Shown here: one piece after another, positions 51,099 to 62,913 of the stretch
Numbering within the stretch: the first letter of the stretch is position 1
Layout: every line of letters begins with the position of its first letter
Origin: Entrophospora sp. SA101
Taxonomy: Eukaryota > Glomeromycota > Glomeromycetes > Entrophosporales > Entrophosporaceae
Direction of reading: 5' to 3'
Length of the DNA: 64,000 nt
NCBI GenBank assembly: GCA_958430865.1
Contig: CAUDNR010000802.1
Span: 1 to 64,000 of the forward strand
Position numbers and translations under genes: made by a program
The notes under the pieces: model-generated
Databases searched by the model: none
What the model was told of the DNA's origin: nothing
The model's input: the letters and a program-made list of their open reading frames with translations, nothing else

Positions 51099-52462
51099 AA
51101 CAACAACAGCAACAACAACAACAACAATAACACTGCTTACACTTCTAACAACCAGAAGAGCCATGACAACAATCAAAATAATAATCAATCATCACTTGAA
51201 TCTGCTACTGCTATCGACGTTACCCCATCTACCGATCTTACATCACCTATCGATGTTACTTCACCTTCTAATACTGCTGCTGTTGACGATAATGGTCAAC
51301 AATCGTCACAAAAAGTCAAACGTAAACGTATCACTCAAGATCAATTAATTGACCTTATGTCCGTATTTGAAAAAACTGACACTCCTAGTTATGATGTCCG
51401 TGAAAAATTGGCCAAGAAATTAAAAATGACAAACAGAGAAGTTCAGGTAATATATCGATTGATTGATATATATATGTGTGTGTGTGTGCGTGATTAATTA
51501 TAATAATTGTAGCAGTTAATAATCAGTGGTTTTTATTTTTTTTACAATTAAATTTTCATATATAGGTGTGGTTCCAGAATAGACGTGCAAAAGCTAATCG
51601 TGCAAAAGCAAATGAACATAATGCTTCTCAACAACATCATCGTTTCTTACATCATCATTCGGTTACTGCTACTCATCATACTGCTAACGGTCATCATGGT
51701 CACCATCATGCTTCTTCTGCTTCTTCATCTTCCTTGAGTTCTTCTGTTGTAAATCCTGGAAATTATACCTTCATACATATGTTTACAAACGGCTCAAATG
51801 CTTCTTCAAATGGTGCTTGTGGTTTAAAGGGAGGTCGTAATAATCGTCGACATTCTTACGCACACCCTCCCTCCTCCTCACATTCACCTTCTGTCACATC
51901 ATCACATAATAAAATAACTACTCAACATAATCATAATCGTACTAGACCAAGAGCATCAACTGTTTCTGGCGCGACACCTACCCATAACAACTTTAATAAC
52001 ATTATTAATGTTAATAATTATCATCATAACTATCTTCATAATCGTCATCATAATGCCTACATATCACCGTCACATTACAGCAGTGGCAACAATAACAATT
52101 CATTAAATCAAAGAATGTTGTATCCATTACCACCCCTTAAAATAAATAATGAAAATGGTGACGATGAAGATGAAGATGAAGATGGTGGATCTTATACAAC
52201 TATTCCTCATCTATCGCCACCATCTTCATCTACCTCTCCCATCACTCCAACATCTCCAATTCATCTACCATCAATCAAATCATTAATGCCTTCCTCTAAT
52301 AAAAATACAAAAATAACTAGTCCTTCGACCAGTGAACAATCAGCGATAGATTTACTTGCTTCGGCAGCTGAATTCATACTGACTGAAGAAAAAGAAAAAG
52401 AAGAAAGAGAAAGAGAACGACAAAATGCTGCCAAAAATAAATGGAGGCCTTGGTTGATATAA
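50262..52462 (+). CDS. Homeobox transcription factor, copy C (intact)
   Basis: Exons 50262..51446 and 51566..52462 encode 693 residues, identical to copy A. The homeodomain spans about residues 353-411, split by a 119-bp intron before VWFQNRRAK. The Asn run (AAC/AAT codons, 51021-51130) covers about residues 254-290. Other features are TPPLTPGF near residue 200, His-rich blocks after the homeodomain, an SPPSSSTSPITPTSP segment, an acidic patch and a C-terminal helix. By family it is a nuclear sequence-specific regulator. Its head-to-head neighbour is the PWWP gene and its tail-to-tail neighbour is the UFD1-like gene. It has a long leader with an intron. I would not call it a mating-type gene: it is a typical, not a TALE, homeodomain, and no partner homeodomain gene lies beside it. 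Confidence 0.92.
51021..51130 (+). repeat. AAC codon repeat encoding poly-Asn
   Basis: About 36 nearly uninterrupted AAC codons with a few AAT and one AGC. The minus-strand and shifted readings give the spurious Thr- or Cys-rich frames. This tract is also where the fold-back in contig 2 occurs. Confidence 0.9.
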
Positions 52463-53572
52463 TAATAATAGACAAAGTTGGTTGGTGCGGTGATGTTGTG
52501 TGTGGGTTGTGGCGATAATGATGAAATAGCGGAAGCAGATGTATATATATATATATATATGTTAATTACTTGACGTTTTTGATTTATCTAAATTCAAAAT
52601 CAAAAAAAAACATTTTAAGATTTTTCAAATTAACAATTATATTCTTTTTGTTGTTTGGACAATTGGTAATTAAAAAAAAAATTTTTTTTTTTTCTTGCAA
52701 TATATATTTAGCATTTAAAAAATTTCCTTTGTATTATTAAAAAAAAAACTTCATTTCTCTTTTTTCTCTTTCAAAAATTCAAAAATCCAAATTTTATAAA
52801 TAAATAAATATATATATATATAATATATACATATATATATATATTTATTTATTTATTTATTTGTTCTTCTTTTTTCCACTCTTTTTTCTGTATATTTTTT
52901 TTTTGTTTTTTATTTAATTTTAGAATTTATATTGTACTATATTATTGCACTTACTATTCACCCAACACCACCATTACTCTTATTACGCTTTTTTTTTTTT
53001 AGAGAATTTTTATTTATATTTTTTATTTCTGTCAATATCAACAAAATTTATTAATAATAAATTAAAGACAAAAGAAAAAAAAGGAAGGAAACAAGAAGAA
53101 AGAAAGAAAATGGTTATTTTTTTGTAAAAATCTTTTTTTTTAAAAAAGTATATATTTATTTATTTGTTTGTCTTTTTTTTTTATTTGTAAATATTTTATT
53201 ATTATTTTGTGATTTTATTTTTTTGTTTATTATTTATCTTGCAGTTTATTTATTTTTATATACATCTATATTAAAAATAAAATTTGTATATTTTTTTTTT
53301 ACTACTTTTTTTTATTTATTTGTATTTTTTTTTTTTGCAAGAATGATTTATCAAATTAAAAAAAAACTAAAACAATAAAATAATAATAAAATTTTTTTGC
53401 TTTTGCATACTAATTTTATCTAATAAATTAAATAATTTTATATATCAATAAAATCTCTAATAAATAAGCAAATTTTATATATATCAATAAAATCTATAAT
53501 AAATTACGTTATATAGCTAATCAAAACGACCAACAATAACATTAATTAAGATCAAACCAACCAACCATCATC
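52463..53572. other. Convergent intergenic region, homeobox to UFD1-like
   Basis: Extremely AT-rich: (AT)n at about 52542-52560, a self-complementary TAAATA/TATTTA stretch at about 52799-52861, and many poly-T runs. No gene. It presumably holds the 3' ends of both neighbours. Confidence 0.6.
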
Positions 53573-55982
53573 TCATTTCCGTACTATAATTGGTGCATTA
53601 GCTTGTAACCATTTCCTTGCCTCAACTAAATCTTCATTTTCAATCTCAACAGCCTTGACACAAAACTCAATTGGATACTTTTCATAACATTCTCCGCCAC
53701 CATCTCCATTTGCTAAATCTTTACCTTTATACAAAATGTCAGCAAGGAAACGTCTACGAGTTGTTAATTCATCAACACATAAATAAATTGGTGTCGTTTG
53801 TGATAATTGAATTTGTTGAAGATGTGGTAAGATTGTTGATGCGGCTGTGTTTGGATCTTTTTTAATTGAATTACCCGTTGCACAATACTATATAAAATAA
53901 TGAATACGAATTAATAATGGATTAAACATAAAAGGTATATTATCTTGATAAATATAAGATATTTTACCATGTTTGTGCACCAACTATTCCCACAACCAAC
54001 TGTCAATTGTTGATGATATTTTCTACCAAGTCTAGTATACAACATTCTACCAGTCGGGTCTGCAGTTGGAGACCAAAAAGGTCCGAAACATGTTGAACAC
54101 AACTTAAGAATGTTATTGGCTGCTGGTTTTATACAATTTTCATTTCGACAAAGTTTCGGCAACTTTCGATTTTGTTTCTCAATCTCATGCATATTAGCAT
54201 GAGCTCTCACATTTCTCAATGTGACCGATTCTTCGCATTTCACACATTTAATCGTCCGGGCGCCACAATATGACTCGTGTACTGTCAATCCCTCGAGCAG
54301 ATCTTGTGGATTGGTCGACGGTTCATCTTGTTTCACCAGGTTGCGACAAAATTTACATGTAATCAATCGATCTGGACACGTGGTTCTTTTATGTCTTGCT
54401 AGATCTTGAAGTGATTCTGACTCATATTTACATGAACATTTGCGTAGTGTGTGAAATATAAGCTCATGCTTATCTTTTTCTAAAAGATCACCATACTAAA
54501 TAAAATAGAGAAAAACGTTTAATCTATTTTTTTCTTGGAAATATAATTATGATGATTATTAGAATAACGATTTTTTTTTATTACTATTATTACCTTATCA
54601 CATTTATCACAATGCCAATGTTGTTTCTCTTCACCTTTCTTCATTACTTTTCCACATAAATTACATTTTGTATTATTTCTTTCACAAAAGTTAGTATGCA
54701 ACATTACAGTTTGTTGGGGTATCCATTGATCGCAATTCTTACATTGAAATTTATTTATATTATCATTTATTTCTGTCGATGGCGTTGTTGGCGTTGTTGT
54801 CGTTGTTGTTTTTGGGTCAAGAAGTGTTACCATTAATTCATACGATGTTGTAGATTCACTAAATCCATAAACTCCTATATATAATTTATCATTAATAGAA
54901 TATTCATGGTTTGTTGGTGGAATTATTATGGTTTTTTTATTCGTTGTTGTTGTTGCTGTTGACGATGGCGATGAAAAATCTGACCATAAATGATCATTTA
55001 TCTTTGGATTTCGTTCATTAGATACGATAAGATCTTTATTTTTGGTAAAATAAAAAATTTTACAATTTTATTATAAATCAAATAAATCAAATATAAAAAA
55101 CATATATATATCTTTGTTACCTGCATCACCATCATTATATATTAATTCTATATTTAATCCATATGATTTATCATTTAAGTTTAAAAACCAATATTCGTAA
55201 TCTTGTGGAGATACGTTTCCGCCATAAGGTTTACCAATAGCCGTTATTTCTTTTTCTATTGATTTCTTTTTCTTATTATCTAATTTTTGTAAATCTTCTA
55301 TAAATGGTATTATATCTACTTCTAAATCTGTATCAACTATTTGAACTGCGTCTTCTGGTTTTAAAGAATCGACCAAAAACTGATATGAATTATCTGCTTG
55401 CTTTATAGTAAGTATTTCTCCTGTGGTCAATGTTGTATAATATGATCTCAAATATGCTTCAAATGCAGCTCTAATATAAAATATAAAAATGTTATTGTTA
55501 ATAATATTATTATTTTTTTTAAAAAATTCTTTTTTTTTTTTTTTTCCACAAAAAGCAAAAAAAAACCTATAATCCATTATATCTTTATAATCCATAGTCA
55601 TGGGGCGAAACCGTGCCCAAGTTCCTTTTGGCAATTCCTTAAGTCTAATAGTTACTTCTTCACCTTCTTTAAGTGAAAGCGAATCATACATCCATGGTGG
55701 TAAATAAGCTTTTTCATCTGCCGAATTAAACTCTTTAACACCACCATGAGTTATTAAACGCGTTTTTGGATTAAAAATTTGGAAAACGATTGGATATGGT
55801 AGATGGGTATTTGAAAAATCGCTATCGTCTCTGTCGTGAGTTGCAATTGCAAAACCATCACTTTTACTACCACTTCCTGCACGTAATATTTCTTCAAGAA
55901 CAAATGGTGGCAATAACAATTTGTCACCTTCCAAATGCGAAAGAATTGGCCCAGTGAATAAATTTCTCGAGTACGAAATCAT
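53573..55982 (-). CDS. UFD1-domain protein with TRAF-like zinc fingers and AZUL domain
   Basis: Five exons, complement of 55567..55982, 55121..55470, 54594..55033, 53968..54495 and 53573..53887, all splicing in phase, give 682 residues. Residues 1 to about 260 are a UFD1 fold (DKLLLPPFVLEEIL, YPIVFQIFNP, YLPPWMYDSLSLKEGE, LPKGTWARFRPMTMDY, AAFEAYLRSYYTTLTTGE, YNDGDAG). Residues about 350-480 carry paired Cys/His motifs (CKNCDQW..H..FCERNNTKCNLCG, CPDRLITCKFC) like TRAF-type fingers. Residues about 515-583 end YHQQLTVGCGNSWCTNMYCA, the signature of the AZUL zinc domain first seen in UBE3A. The C-terminus (ILPHLQQIQL, EARKWLQANAP) is a conserved-looking tail. UFD1 binds Cdc48/p97 and ubiquitin, and AZUL binds the proteasome in UBE3A, so a role in delivering ubiquitylated proteins is inferred. 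The start is the ATG at 55982; the frame further upstream has no ATG. Confidence 0.88.
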
Positions 55983-56905
55983 TTTAAAATAAAAAATCAA
56001 AAAAAATTTACTTTTTCAAATTTGATCTCAGTAAAATGAAAGAACTTATATAAAAAACGCATTATTACCGATATAGTAATACTAATAGTAATTACGTATA
56101 TAGTACGCAAAAAAGTGACAAGGTAATTAATTTCAGGGTTTAAAATTGTTTAATATCACAACTGTGCTACTAATATGAAATAAATGCTCATAACTTTCAA
56201 TAACTTTATAAAAAAAGATTTACTTTCAACAATAAACTTTTTTTGCAGGTTGTTGGTTGGGTTTCTTATTTCATTATAGAATTTTTTTCCACAAAGAAAT
56301 TAGGAAGTTTTGGGCAAGCGATGGAAATAAATTTCAGAGCCATGAGATTTAGCTATCAACAGCATATGGATAAACATAATAATCACAAAAAAAACCAAAA
56401 ATACTAGAGATTTATAATGAATGATGATCCTCATAATTTACTAATTTTTGAACCCTGAATACAATATACACGTAATGGTAATACTAATACGTAATTTTTT
56501 TTCAGAGAACACAAAAAATTCATTTGGTTCTCAATTAATATAATTAATATCCTGAATAGGAATTCTATATCTTTTACCAAAAGTCTTTTCTGGAGATACG
56601 TTCACTTCTGATTAAAGGAAAAAACCTGGGTAAAAACAGTGTCCTAGGACAAAATCGATCTTTGGTATCAAACTTGCTGTCAAAATCCTTAGATAGTCAA
56701 AAAAGATACTATTTATTAAATATCAAATTATCACATGCTTTATCTTGTCAAGTAGGATATCAAAAGTTTATGCTACCCAACTTGCCATTAAATAAGCACC
56801 AAAAGCATGAAAAACATGAGTGATGAACAAATGTCTTGATTGCGCTTTAGGAAGCTAAAAAGATGCTTGTTATGCTAGAATTGATTCTACTACAATCGAT
56901 TTATT

Positions 56906-57150
56906 ATGACAAAGTATGTAACAAAATTGGTAATAGCACAAAATTTGGTGCCCTTTGATAACATGTCTGAAATTTTGGTACCACTTGCTCAAGAGACAAG
57001 CGAATCTTGGTGCCATTACGTAAAAGAAGAGCCGAGTTTTGATACACATACATCAGGAGACAAGCCGAATTTTGAAAGCCACACGGTCAAGAGAAGAGTC
57101 AAAAATACCTGGCATTTTTTTCAGGCAGGAGCGAGCCGAATTTTTAGGAA
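56906..57150. repeat. GCCGAATTTT/TTTGGTGCC word-cluster island
   Basis: AATTTGGTGCC, AATTTTGGTACC, TCTTGGTGCC, GAGCCGAGTTTTGA, AAGCCGAATTTTGA, GAGCCGAATTTT, CAAGAGACAAGCGAA and CAGGAGACAAGCCGAA recur with irregular spacing over 240 bp. A frame stays open across it, but the protein is just translated repeat. Confidence 0.6.
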
Positions 57151-59467
57151 TCGGCACAAAGATGACGATTGAAATTATACCACTTCATGACATACCTCTT
57201 CCCAATATGAACCATAAATTGAAGCAGTATGTTCACTACAAGAGGAACAAGGAGTCCTTTTTAGTCTTCCAATGATCCCTTCACCCCTTAGGGCTCATGC
57301 AAGATTTAGAGCAGGCAAAGCCGTCATTTTTAAAGAAAGAGGCAACGGTATTCGTTCACCAAACATTTTAATTTAATCGAATAAAATTAAAACTTAAAGA
57401 AAGTTTGCAATCAATGAATGTATAACACATTCATACACCTTGATTCATACTTGTGGCAGATGTGTTAAAACATTTCTCAAAAAATGGAAGCTTTCTCGTC
57501 ACGAAATAGACAATATCTTCCACGTCCTCTTTGAAATCCTGCACCTGCACAACTGCCAATCCCATTGCCTGGACCCCCGTTTGGAATTGAGACAAACCAA
57601 AATTCTGATCAATTGCCCCAAAATCAGGATTCCAATCCCAAATCAGTTCTGAGAATAGGCCAATTTTATAGGCGTCATTTCAAGATAGTATTCTTGAATT
57701 GATATATCCAAATTTAAAAAAGAAATTAGAAAATTTTGAGAATTTGCATCAAGAATGTTGTAATTCAGATGAAGCAATTTTATATAGAGTTAAAAACTGT
57801 AGTAAGAAGGATAAAAGAGTTATATAGCCCAACTAGATGGCAGACACTATATCATATTCAACACCTTTGTTTTAATTCCACGACGCTTTTAACACCCAAT
57901 TTCCAGAAATATTGGTATATTAGATTTATGATCACAAAATTTTTATTTTATTTGCACAATGCATAATCAGATGTTCCAATTATTAGTTATCATTTTTTGG
58001 CTTGATAGTCGGTCATGCTCAGCTAGGGAAGAGCAAAAGCTTTTGACATCTGACATCACTCTTCCAGACCAGCTACTTCCCAACATTCAGCTCGAACATT
58101 TTTTTAGAATTAAAAATATCAGTATGATGAATTATAACAGTTTATGTAAAGGCAATTAATAAATAGTAGCGGATCAATTGATTGATAACAGAATCCAAAA
58201 CTTTCCTAATCTAAAATGAAAAACTTATCGGTTCAAGTTCTATTGATCCTGAACTATATTGTGGAATCAATGTAAAAAATTAGTGGTGACAAACATCTAA
58301 AACAATAAATGATATAGTGTTGGAATGAAAACACAATTTATCGAAACTTCATTGAGAATTTCTGAAGCAAAAGTCTTAGGGTTTGAGATAAAAGAAATTG
58401 TTCAAGAATTGTTATTAAACACAGAATCCAGCCCATATATAATTCAAGTTGAAAAAATGTTGAATTATTTGTTTACGGTCTAGGTGTTTCAAATAATAAT
58501 GAATTTTGTGGAGTTGGGAATGGTTATATATCTTGTTTTAACCATGCTTTCAAAAGTAAAATGGTGTACATTTGTTCAAAAAATAATTGATGTAGTTGAT
58601 ATGGTTTGAAAATTCATTGCAGTCCAAATAATGCTGGAAAGAATTAGGAATTTTAAGGAAAAAAAAATCGCTGGTTTTATATAATGATACAACAAATGAA
58701 ATCTCGGATTCTTGGTGCGTATGAGAAGATAAAAATTTAATAAATAAAATATTTTGTATCTTAAAAGAGTAACACAAGTGTATAAGATGTAAATAATAGA
58801 TTTCGAACCAAGATTATCAAGTAGATCCGGTTTTTTAAATGCGTATCCATCTCATAATGAAGATAAAACTTTCTGGAGTTGTTTCAAGAAAAGCCTTGAT
58901 GATAATAAATGAGGACCAGATGGAAAATAAAAGAATCTTATCCATTATTGCACAAGATTTTCCATAATAATATGAAAGATTACAAAAAAATTAGAAGTTT
59001 AAAATTATTATATTTTTATAAATGGGTTATTTACATAGAATTATAAAATCTCATTAGGTTTCACCTAATTCTATATCAGAAGCCAAAACATTCGCTCAAA
59101 TTAATGGGAATGAAGGTAAGCCTTTAGAGAACCAAGATTACTGAATATGATAAAAGCGCAATTTGATGCTTTTTCCCTGATAAAGCTAATGTTTCTATGA
59201 GCCCATGTTGATTCTCGAAGTGGACTGCCAATTTTATACTTGCAGGATTACAAAAAAAATTTATGGGAAGCTTATTTAGAAATGCACCCATGGTAAATGT
59301 TTCTTTTTAATTTACAAGATGATAGGTACAAATATAGAGTGTACTCTGTTCAAATTATTGATATAATGTGTTTGAAGATTTTAATAAAGAAAGTTATGAT
59401 AAAATATATAAACGAAATTTTGTCGGTATAATATAACAGGCAGCTAAAACATGATGAGCATATAGCA

Positions 59468-59600
59468 AATGGTGTGCAGTTTAGAGTTATGAGAAGTTTT
59501 GTTCTACTAATTTTATTCTTAAGCATATGTATTTTGAAAATAACCTATTTTTCAATGTTTTCATAATAAAATTCTTCATAGCTCTAAACTGCACCCCATC
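59468..59600. mobile_element. Short MITE-like inverted-repeat element
   Basis: The left arm GTGTGCAGTTTAGAGTTATGA and the reverse-complemented right arm GGGGTGCAGTTTAGAGCTATGA match over about 25 bp and lie about 130 bp apart, with AT-rich sequence between. No coding sequence. Confidence 0.6.
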
Positions 59601-60212
59601 CACTATCTTTTTGGTAGCGATTTGAAAACGGATGTAAATTTTAGAAATTATGCTATATGCTGATCACAAAAAAAAATAACATAATAGCCTGAAGCAGATC
59701 GTCTAAACTTGATATATAATATTAATTAATTTTAAAAAAAAAAATTTGTAAGCATTCTCATATAACAGAAACTATAAAAATTACGTAATACATTTATATT
59801 AATATTACAGCAAGCATCATCGGCTGTGGAATTGTCATTTATACGCTGATTTTTTTTGACACTATTGCTATGCTCGTGTGACAATTGGTAATCTAAATTG
59901 GGTATGCCTTTTTTGTTTTTATAATCTTCGTGGAACATTAGTAATTTGAATCTCTAATTTTTTTTTATAACCTACAACAACTGTTATATCAACTTTATTG
60001 ACTAATTAATGTCTTCTTCCTTTTAGCTACTTTCTTTTTTTTTCGCTTTTCTTGTCTTCTCCTACTTCAAAAATTCTCCATATAAATAAACTAAAAAAGT
60101 TTTTTTTTTGATGCTTTATAGTATACATAATTATAATAATTATAATAATTATTATCATCATTATCAAAAAAAAAATTATAATAAACATTATTGACGACGA
60201 CAAATCAATCGA

Positions 60213-60452
60213 ATGGCGTTCAAGTTCAATTGGCCAGATTTTACTACTGAATTTATAGAACAGGCAAAACAATTATTAACAACAGCTTTAAATAAAAGCA
60301 ATAAACCAGCAAATATAGTGGATCATATAGTTGTAAAAGATTTAAACATGGGAACGAAGGTTGACATTCGATAAAATTGTCAGTTCAAAAAAAATTTAAA
60401 AATAAAATTTTTTAAAAAAAATTTATTAAAATTATTTAAACAGTAGTTAATC

Positions 60453-60497
<45 letters not shown>

Positions 60498-61084
60498 AAT
60501 TAATTAATTAGCCTCCTGAACTAGAGGTTATGGAGATTGGTGAATTGGCAGTAGATAAATTTAAAGGAATATTTAAGTTGATATATAGTGGTGATGCACA
60601 TTTAACTTTACAAACTAAAGTACAGGTAATTAATTAATTAGCCAAAAATTAATATAAAAAATACACCTAATTATTATTTTCTCACAATTTTCTGAATTTA
60701 TTTATTAATTGCTTCATTCTCTCCCCCTTTAAGGCAAATCCAATGAATAATAATAAATCAGATGTAAGCATATATACCAGACGTGGTATTCTTGCAGCAG
60801 ATCAACCTCTTGTAGTGCCAATGTTACTACGACTAAGTAATTTGAAATTACGCGGGATATTTGTGTTGGTGGTAAGCAAACAAAAAGGAATTACATTAGC
60901 ATTTAAAAGTGATCCTCTTGAAAAAATAGATGTTACATCAACTTTTGATAGTATATCAACTATACAAAGATTTTTACAAAATGAAATTGAGAAAAGATTA
61001 AGAACTATGTTTCAAGAAGATTTACCCTCTATCGTTCATCAATTATCTTTACAAAAATTGTTCAATTTTAAAAAGAATACTTAA
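60213..61084 (+). CDS. MDM34: Mdm34, ERMES complex subunit (SMP domain)
   Basis: Three exons (60213..60359, 60512..60625, 60734..61084) splice in phase to 203 residues. The start [20 protein letters not shown], then [60 protein letters not shown] and QANPMN, is the conserved N-terminus of Mdm34, whose SMP domain binds lipids at endoplasmic reticulum-mitochondria contacts with Mmm1, Mdm10 and Mdm12. The protein ends just after the SMP region ([19 protein letters not shown]). The yeast protein has about 250 more residues, so this is a minimal SMP-only form. Intron 1 has an unusual GTTGAC donor and carries a long (TTA)n microsatellite at 60455-60498. Confidence 0.92.
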
Positions 61085-61804
61085 TAAATAATAATAATTA
61101 TTATTATTAATTAATTAAGAAAAAAAACATTTAATTATAATTAATCATTTTAATGATTTTATATTATTATTGCATATTACATCATAATATATTTACTTTC
61201 CATTGCTCACAAAAATATTATTTATTTAGGTAATTTGTCTCTTTAAAAATAAAAATTATTAGCGATTATAATTCGTTCTCCATCCTACTTTTACACACTC
61301 ATTAGCTTAGAATTGACTCACTTTTAATTATTTCACGGCATTTTATTATTCTATAACATATTAATATTAGAAATTTCATTTACGTATTACTCTAACATTA
61401 GATGAATACATGATCGATTCTTTTGTTTTTGAATTTCTAAATTTTGTTTCTTTTTTTTAGAAGAATCAAGAGATATTCATATATTTATCATACAATAAAC
61501 CAATTAATATATGATCTAGTTATTTGATTGGTTATAGTTATGACGTTTAACTAGCTAAATCCTTCTGGCTGGAGGAGACTTCTTCCATTGTATCTTTATC
61601 AATATTGAGAGTGCGAGTAAATTTTTTCCAGTGTAGGACTGGTTTTGGTCTTGAACTTGGAGATTAGAGGCACCGGCGAAATTTTCATCACACTTTCCAA
61701 AAAGGTTGTCAATTCAATACGTTGCAGAATCCTACATGTTTGGTCTCAAAGTGAAGATTTTAGATTTTTTTCCTGCTAAAAAATTAACATATTGTCGATC
61801 AATA
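61085..61804. other. Intergenic, nothing recognised
   Basis: AT-rich DNA after Mdm34 with no gene seen. Confidence 0.5.
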
Positions 61805-61805
61805 A

Positions 61806-62024
61806 GAACTAACTAGTCCATGAAAAAGAGAGATACCATTCTCGTTTTTGAATATAGTTTGTGGATACAGAATCTTTTATTTTTATTATAACAAAACCAA
61901 ATTTTAAGTATTGAGTAATATATATGATCATGGTTTTTTCATCATTGGCATCGGTTCTCCCCAAAAACACTATAGTAACCAAAAATGGGAATAATAACAC
62001 TCTTTTTCATGGGCTAGTTACATT
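61806..62024. mobile_element. Short inverted-repeat element (MITE-like)
   Basis: The left arm TAACTAGTCCATGAAAAAG and the reverse-complemented right arm TAACTAGCCCATGAAAAAG are separated by about 175 bp. A third, isolated arm (ATAGTCCATGAAAAAAGAG) lies at about 62070. No coding function; the minus-strand frame inside it is spurious. Confidence 0.6.
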
Positions 62025-62204
62025 TCAAAAATACGTATTTTAAAAGATTATATAAAAATGCATGCTTTGATAGTCCATGAAAAAAGAGTTTAATAGTTCA
62101 CATTTGTTTCATAGATTAATTAACGTGTGAATTGTTGTCGTCCAATTAAATTTTTATTCATAAAATAATGTCACAAATAATAATAATGATAATAACTGAT
62201 AATA

Positions 62205-62802
62205 ATGGATAAAACTATCATTAACAACAATAATTCCAATTCAACATCTACAAAATCCAATTCAAATCAAGAAGAAATTAATGCAGCATTCTCAATTGGT
62301 AAAATACTTCCAATAGATACGAATTTGGTGGATGAATTGGAAAAGCAGGCACAAGGAATTTTTAAAGATGTTGAAACTATGTTTCAACATTTACAATCGC
62401 AAATGTTTGAGGTATTATTTTAATCGCTCATTTTTCAATAATTCTAATAAATATAAATATGAATATGAATATATTTTCGTTATGTGAATGGATTGAATTT
62501 TGTTTAGGCAACAGTTTTAACAAAATCATCTTTTGAAGTTTATGATCAAACAATAGTAAAACAAGGCGAGGCAATTGAAACAGCGATTGATAAAACTAAA
62601 CAATTGATTGAGCTTTGTGTTGATCTAGATAAAGAATTCAATAGTAACGTCGTTGGCCTGTCAAGTAAAATGTAAGAGTGATTTGTTATCATTGATTTTA
62701 TTTTTTATTATCTGAACATATAATAATATTTATTATTATATATTAATTAGTAAACATATTAAACAACAAGTTGATACACTTAATTCAATCATTGGTAAAT
62801 AA
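62205..62802 (+). CDS. BORCS6-like coiled-coil protein
   Basis: Exons 62205..62411, 62508..62671 and 62751..62802 give 140 residues. After a Ser/Asn/Thr-rich start, the region from about residue 45, LVDELEKQAQGIFKDVETMF and on through ATVLTKSSFEVYDQTIVKQG, EAIETAIDKTKQLIELCVDL, SSKIKHIKQQVDTLNSI, is all helical. It resembles the C-terminal domain of BORCS6 (lyspersin), a BORC subunit that couples lysosomes to kinesin through Arl8. Length and helix order fit, and all splice sites are GT..AG in phase. Function is inferred from similarity recalled by eye; another small BLOC/BORC-type coiled-coil subunit is the main alternative. Confidence 0.65.
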
Positions 62803-62913
62803 ATAAATAACAAAACAAAATAAAATGGTACAAAAGTTTAACATGTTTGGAAAATTTTATATTAGAGGCAATAGGCCAATTTTCATATTTATTTTACTTC
62901 TGTAACGAATATT

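Larger units (their letters stand above)
55983..60212. other. Repeat-rich gene-poor region
   Basis: No intact gene. It holds the GCCGAATTTT island (56906-57150) and scattered coding-like debris. A frame at 57440-57652 starts MIHTCGRCVKTFLKKWKLSR, resembling a single C2H2 finger. A 52-residue frame at 58325-58483 reads MKTQFIETSLRISEAKVLGF and onward. A minus-strand frame at 59732-59938 starts MFHEDYKNKKGIPNLDYQLS. None has a recognised family or splice support. The composition suggests old mobile-element remains. Confidence 0.45.

Noticed and set aside
50262..52462. Homeobox gene as a mating-type locus
   Set aside because: A single typical homeodomain, no adjacent second homeodomain gene of the HD1/HD2 type, and the neighbours are PWWP and UFD1-like genes. 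Apparent multiple alleles come partly from assembly redundancy.
56000..56000. Upstream start for the UFD1-like protein (extra six residues)
   Set aside because: That codon is TTG; the first ATG in frame is at 55982 and gives the conserved family N-terminus.
57440..57652. C2H2 zinc-finger gene
   Set aside because: Only one finger-like stretch (CGRCVKTFLKKWKLSRH) with the second His not clearly placed, then unrelated sequence; treated as debris.
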